The notes beneath the pieces were generated by a model. It was not told the DNA's origin, made no database searches, and saw nothing but the letters and a program-made list of their open reading frames with translations. Position numbers and translations under genes: made by a program. A stretch of DNA of 21,673 bases from Willaertia magna (Eukaryota > Heterolobosea > Eutetramitea > Acrasida > Naegleriidae), in NCBI GenBank assembly GCA_902984215.1, contig CADWAF010000749.1, positions 1 to 21,673 of the forward strand, written 5' to 3'. Below, one piece after another: positions 18,712 through 21,673 of the stretch. Each line of letters begins with the position of its first letter. Position 1 is the stretch's first letter.

Positions 18712-19686
18712 TTATAATTTATTCTTTATCACCTTACTATTCTCATCATCTTCATTAGGTTTATAAATATGTTTCTTTGGATCATATACTTCCCACTTAC
18801 AATAAGGTAGTTCAGATTTATGTTTCTCAAAATAACGACGATCTAAAACTTTAGAAGGATGCGCATCTTGTTTCTCTTTCGTAGCATCACTTATATTTCT
18901 AACATCATCATGAACATCAAAACGAAACATAACACCAGTTTTACCTTTAGCTTTATTTACAATTAAATCATAAAAAGAATAATGATGTGGTATAATTAAA
19001 TCTTCTTTAACAAACATTAAATCAGAAACAGATATCCTTCTCAGTTCTTGCCATTCTAATTGAATTTTATATAAAAAAGCTTCAATTGTTGTTCCTTTCT
19101 TTACAACAACAGATCTTCTATGACCTTTTCCATCCCAATAAGAATAAGTTATTTGCATATCTTCATTCTTAATCTTTTCTTGTTTTTCTATCCATTCTTT
19201 TCTTATCTGTTCAATCTCTAATTGTTCTTTTAATTCTCTTTCTCTATCAGGTAAATAACTAGTATCAACTAATGGATCCGTTTTAATCTTCTTAAATTCA
19301 GGTTTTAAATTAATTAATTCTTCTTCTTCTTCTTTTAATTCATCTTGAAAAGAAAGTAAATGAATTGCCTCTTTCTGTTTCTTTTTTTCCCTCTTTTTTA
19401 AATTTCTTTCCTTTTCCTTCTCTAAAGCCTTCTTCTTCTCCATAAAATCTTCTAAAGTGACTAAACCAATTGTACGTTGAACTAATTCATCCTTGATTTC
19501 TGATTTTTTATTTTCTTTTCTTATTAATGATGAATCTGTAGAGAATTTAGATGTGATGGATGAAAGTTTAGATTTTTCTTTTACTTCTTGTTTAATCTTT
19601 TCAAATGTTTCTAATTGTTCTTCACGTTGTTTTTCTAAAAGTAAAATTTTAGAACGATTAGTTTGTCCTCCTTTATAATCTGTCAT
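18712..19686 (-). CDS. XAP5/FAM50 family nuclear protein
   Basis: This intronless gene encodes 324 residues, close to animal FAM50A (339). The N-terminal half is highly charged and coiled-coil-like (Lys/Glu-rich, including a stretch of basic residues that could be a nuclear signal). The XAP5 domain occupies about residues 150-310, with ITYSYWDGKGHRRSV, GTTIEAFLYKIQ, DLMFVKEDLIIPHHYSFYD and the C-terminal PSKVLDRRYFEKHK..LPYCKWEVYDP. Family members are nuclear, associate with spliceosome or chromatin factors, and in green algae and mammals have been reported to promote ciliary gene expression. The nearly invariant C-terminal block makes the assignment secure. Start follows AAAAAAAA. It is convergent with DRC2 and divergent from COMMD8. 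Confidence 0.95.
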   Translation of the reverse strand: MTDYKGGQTNRSKILLLEKQREEQLETFEKIKQEVKEKSKLSSITSKFSTDSSLIRKENKKSEIKDELVQRTIGLVTLEDFMEKKKALEKEKERNLKKREKKKQKEAIHLLSFQDELKEEEEELINLKPEFKKIKTDPLVDTSYLPDRERELKEQLEIEQIRKEWIEKQEKIKNEDMQITYSYWDGKGHRRSVVVKKGTTIEAFLYKIQLEWQELRRISVSDLMFVKEDLIIPHHYSFYDLIVNKAKGKTGVMFRFDVHDDVRNISDATKEKQDAHPSKVLDRRYFEKHKSELPYCKWEVYDPKKHIYKPNEDDENSKVIKNKL

Positions 19687-19918
19687 TTTTTTTTAATAAT
19701 TGTTGTTGTAAAATGTCAATCGGGATTAATTAATTTTGTAAAGTTATTTCGGAATAAAATTATTTACAAATTATTAAAAATAATAAACCATTACATTGCA
19801 TTAACGTTTTTTTAAAAACAATATTTTTCAACCTTTCTTTCTATCCAACCAAAATTTACCAAATTATTTTCTTCTTCTTCTCTTTCGGAGTGCATGTAAA
19901 AATATAGTTAAAAAAAAA
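19687..19918. promoter_or_regulatory. Divergent promoter region (XAP5 / COMMD8)
   Basis: A 232-nt AT-rich region between divergent start codons. Both ends carry long A-tracts directly against the ATG. A pyrimidine-rich segment (CTTCTTCTTCTCTTTC, about 19869-19886) lies upstream of COMMD8. No GGCGC core is present. Confidence 0.4.
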
Positions 19919-20590
19919 ATGAGTTTTATTCAAACATCTTCATTAGAGTTAATTCCACAATTTTTCAAGATCACTTCTTCTTCTTCCACTAACAATATTA
20001 ATAACAATGAAAGTAATAATTTAGATTTTTATGAATTATTATTACATCAAGAAATTGATAAAATTTGTGGACATGGACCAATGATAGATATGAAACAATT
20101 TTTAACAATGAATACCGGTAATGAAGATAGCAATAAACAAGAAGAACAATTAATTGATTTTACAACTGTTCAACAAATATTAATTGCAATGGATGCATTT
20201 ATATTTAAAGTAATGTCACTTGATTTAAATAAAAATGAAATTTTAAAAGAATTACAAAATTTACAATTAACAAATGAAAATCAATTAAATTTAATTACAA
20301 CAGTAATTGAATCAAGAAGAAATGAATTAATAAAATCAATGAAAGAAAAAACAACAAGTGAAATTTCATCAAGTTATTTAGAAGATTTTGATTGGAAATT
20401 AAATTTAATTGTTTCAAGTGATAAATGTTCAACAATTAGAGAACCAATTGCTTTACTAAATTTTTATATTAAATCAGAAAATAATCAAAAAGTTAAGGAA
20501 ATTTTAGTTGAATTAACGAAAAGAGATTTAGATAATTTATTATTGGAATTTGATAAAATTCAACATTATATTCAAAAAATTACAATTTAA
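19919..20590 (+). CDS. COMMD8: COMM domain-containing protein 8
   Basis: COMMD proteins form the ten-subunit COMMD ring of the Commander complex, which works with retriever and CCDC22/CCDC93 in endosomal recycling and also influences cullin-RING ligases. This intronless gene encodes 223 residues (human COMMD8 183). Residues about 37-55 (ELLLHQEIDKICGHG) match the COMMD8 N-terminal HN domain. The C-terminal COMM domain (about 150-221) contains YLEDFDWKLNL, SSDKCSTIREPIALL and a final LTKRDLDNLLLEFDKI helix. An Asn-rich insertion near residues 23-32 and extra residues in the HN domain account for the extra length. The ICGxG segment favours COMMD8 over other paralogues. Confidence 0.88.
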   Translation: MSFIQTSSLELIPQFFKITSSSSTNNINNNESNNLDFYELLLHQEIDKICGHGPMIDMKQFLTMNTGNEDSNKQEEQLIDFTTVQQILIAMDAFIFKVMSLDLNKNEILKELQNLQLTNENQLNLITTVIESRRNELIKSMKEKTTSEISSSYLEDFDWKLNLIVSSDKCSTIREPIALLNFYIKSENNQKVKEILVELTKRDLDNLLLEFDKIQHYIQKITI

Positions 20591-20685
20591 TTATTTACAT
20601 TTATTATTTACAATTTGTAAAAGAGTATTAGTGTACAACATAATGTCAATTTAATATATTCATGTAATGAAGTATTCAATTATTA
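20591..20685. other. Convergent 3' spacer (COMMD8 / HMG-CoA lyase)
   Basis: Only 95 nt of AT-rich sequence separate two opposed stop codons, so both 3' untranslated regions and polyadenylation signals must fit or overlap here. Confidence 0.4.
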
Positions 20686-21673
20686 TTAAACGCATGCCGA
20701 TAATTTTCTATTATCCTTTTCACTACCTAAATTACCGCTGCTACTGTTATTGGTAGTAGTGGTGGTATTGACAAAAATCTTTTGTTGCTGCATTTGTTGT
20801 TGTTTCTTATTGTTACTTTTACCTCTTTTACTCAGTATAGCCTTAGCAACATTGCTATTATTTTCTCTTCCTAAATAACTTGAAATAAAATCGCCAGCAT
20901 CTACTAATTTATCTAAATCAACACCAGTTTCAATTCCCATTCCATGCAACATGTATACAACTTCTTCTGTAGGAACATTTCCCGATGCACCTTTAGCATA
21001 AGGACATCCTCCTAAACCTGCAACGGAAGCATCAATAGTACTAACACCAAATTGAATAGAAGTTAAAATGTTAGGTAAGGCTTGTCCATAAGTATTATGA
21101 TAATGAACAGCTATTTGTCCAGTTGGGATCTTTCTACAAACATGATGTAATAGATTAACAGCGAGGCCAGGATTTAAAGTACCAATGGTATCACCTAAAG
21201 AGATTTCATAACAACCCATCTTTAATAGTCTATAGGCAATGTCCGCAACTCTTTCAGGTTCAACAAAACCGGAATAAGGACATCCTCCAACACAACTTAT
21301 ATATCCTCTAACTTTCATATTGTTTTTTAAGGCTAAAGCAATTGTTTCTTCACTTCTTTTAAAGGATTCTTCTACTGTGCAATTAATATTCTTTAAACTG
21401 AATGCATCGGATGCTGCTAAAAAGATACAACATTCTTTACAGCCTGCTTCTATTGCTTGTTCAACCCCTTTAACGTTTGGTGTTAGACAGAGATAATCTA
21501 CTCCAGGCTTTTTATTAATTCCAGTGAAAACTTCTTTATTATCACCCATTTGAGGAACCCATTTAGGACTGACAAAACTTGTACATTCTATTGCTGTTAT
21601 TCCGGTTTCTGATAGTTTGTTTATAAATTCAATTTTGATATTGGAAGGAACTAAATTCTTTTCATTTTGTAAA
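20686..21673 (-). CDS. HMGCL: Hydroxymethylglutaryl-CoA lyase (partial, 5' end outside window)
   Basis: The enzyme cleaves 3-hydroxy-3-methylglutaryl-CoA to acetyl-CoA and acetoacetate, the last step of leucine breakdown, normally in mitochondria. The last 328 residues are in the window; the frame stays open to the right edge, so the Arg-Asp of the first catalytic motif and any targeting peptide lie outside. Visible TIM-barrel signatures: TSFVSPKWVPQMGD, NINCTVEESFKR, RGYISCVGGCPY, CYEISLGDTIG, the metal-ligand motif AVHYHNTYGQ (both His present, but Asn where HxHD is usual) and the catalytic-loop Cys in GLGGCPYAKGASGN. After the normal end (SNVAKAIL) comes a C-terminal extension of about 50 residues rich in Lys, Gln, Asn and Thr, ending in KLSACV. 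No intron is seen. Confidence 0.95.
   Translation of the reverse strand, partial: LQNEKNLVPSNIKIEFINKLSETGITAIECTSFVSPKWVPQMGDNKEVFTGINKKPGVDYLCLTPNVKGVEQAIEAGCKECCIFLAASDAFSLKNINCTVEESFKRSEETIALALKNNMKVRGYISCVGGCPYSGFVEPERVADIAYRLLKMGCYEISLGDTIGTLNPGLAVNLLHHVCRKIPTGQIAVHYHNTYGQALPNILTSIQFGVSTIDASVAGLGGCPYAKGASGNVPTEEVVYMLHGMGIETGVDLDKLVDAGDFISSYLGRENNSNVAKAILSKRGKSNNKKQQQMQQQKIFVNTTTTTNNSSSGNLGSEKDNRKLSACV

Overview
This is nuclear DNA of a flagellated, AT-rich, gene-dense microbial eukaryote. I recognise 12 protein genes and one decayed gene. Eight run on the minus strand or in opposed pairs with very short gaps. Seven genes are split by 15 very short introns (37-119 nt, all GT..AG), the standard genetic code fits throughout, and almost every start codon sits behind a run of A. 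Asn- and Gln-rich tracts occur in several proteins. Together with flagellar genes this suggests an amoeboflagellate, perhaps a heterolobosean of the Naegleria/Willaertia kind. The lineage is inference from base composition, compactness and gene content, not a database result.

Layout. Positions 1-1207 are extremely AT-rich and hold the remains of a protein kinase gene (frameshifts, no catalytic loop). Then come a calmodulin/centrin-like EF-hand gene (+), an LRRC45-like leucine-rich repeat/coiled-coil gene (-) whose stop codon lies 4 nt from the EF-hand stop, a gamma-carbonic-anhydrase-like gene (-), an atypical Rab-like GTPase (+), IFT122 (+), an unrecognised 154-residue gene (-), a STAR/KH RNA-binding protein (-), CAND1 (-, broken by a frameshift that coincides with a missing block of residues), DRC2/CCDC65 (+), XAP5/FAM50 (-), COMMD8 (+) and HMG-CoA lyase (-, running off the right edge).

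How the genes relate. IFT122 (retrograde intraflagellar transport, IFT-A) and DRC2 (nexin-dynein regulatory complex) are core ciliary genes. LRRC45-like and the EF-hand protein are plausible centrosome/basal-body proteins, and XAP5 homologues have been linked to ciliary gene expression. CAND1 and COMMD8 both touch cullin-RING ligase control. Gamma-CA and HMG-CoA lyase are expected to be mitochondrial.

Most notable points: a Rab-like protein that has lost the DxxGQ switch II motif; a gamma-CA with one zinc histidine replaced by serine; a CAND1 gene missing about 65 residues at a frame break; a GC-rich GCGCC/GGCGC core that I find only three times, always in 5' flanks, with the two full GGCGCC copies just upstream of the two core ciliary genes; and a gene whose first coding exon appears to be the ATG alone. 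I found no CRISPR array, transposon, tRNA or rRNA.
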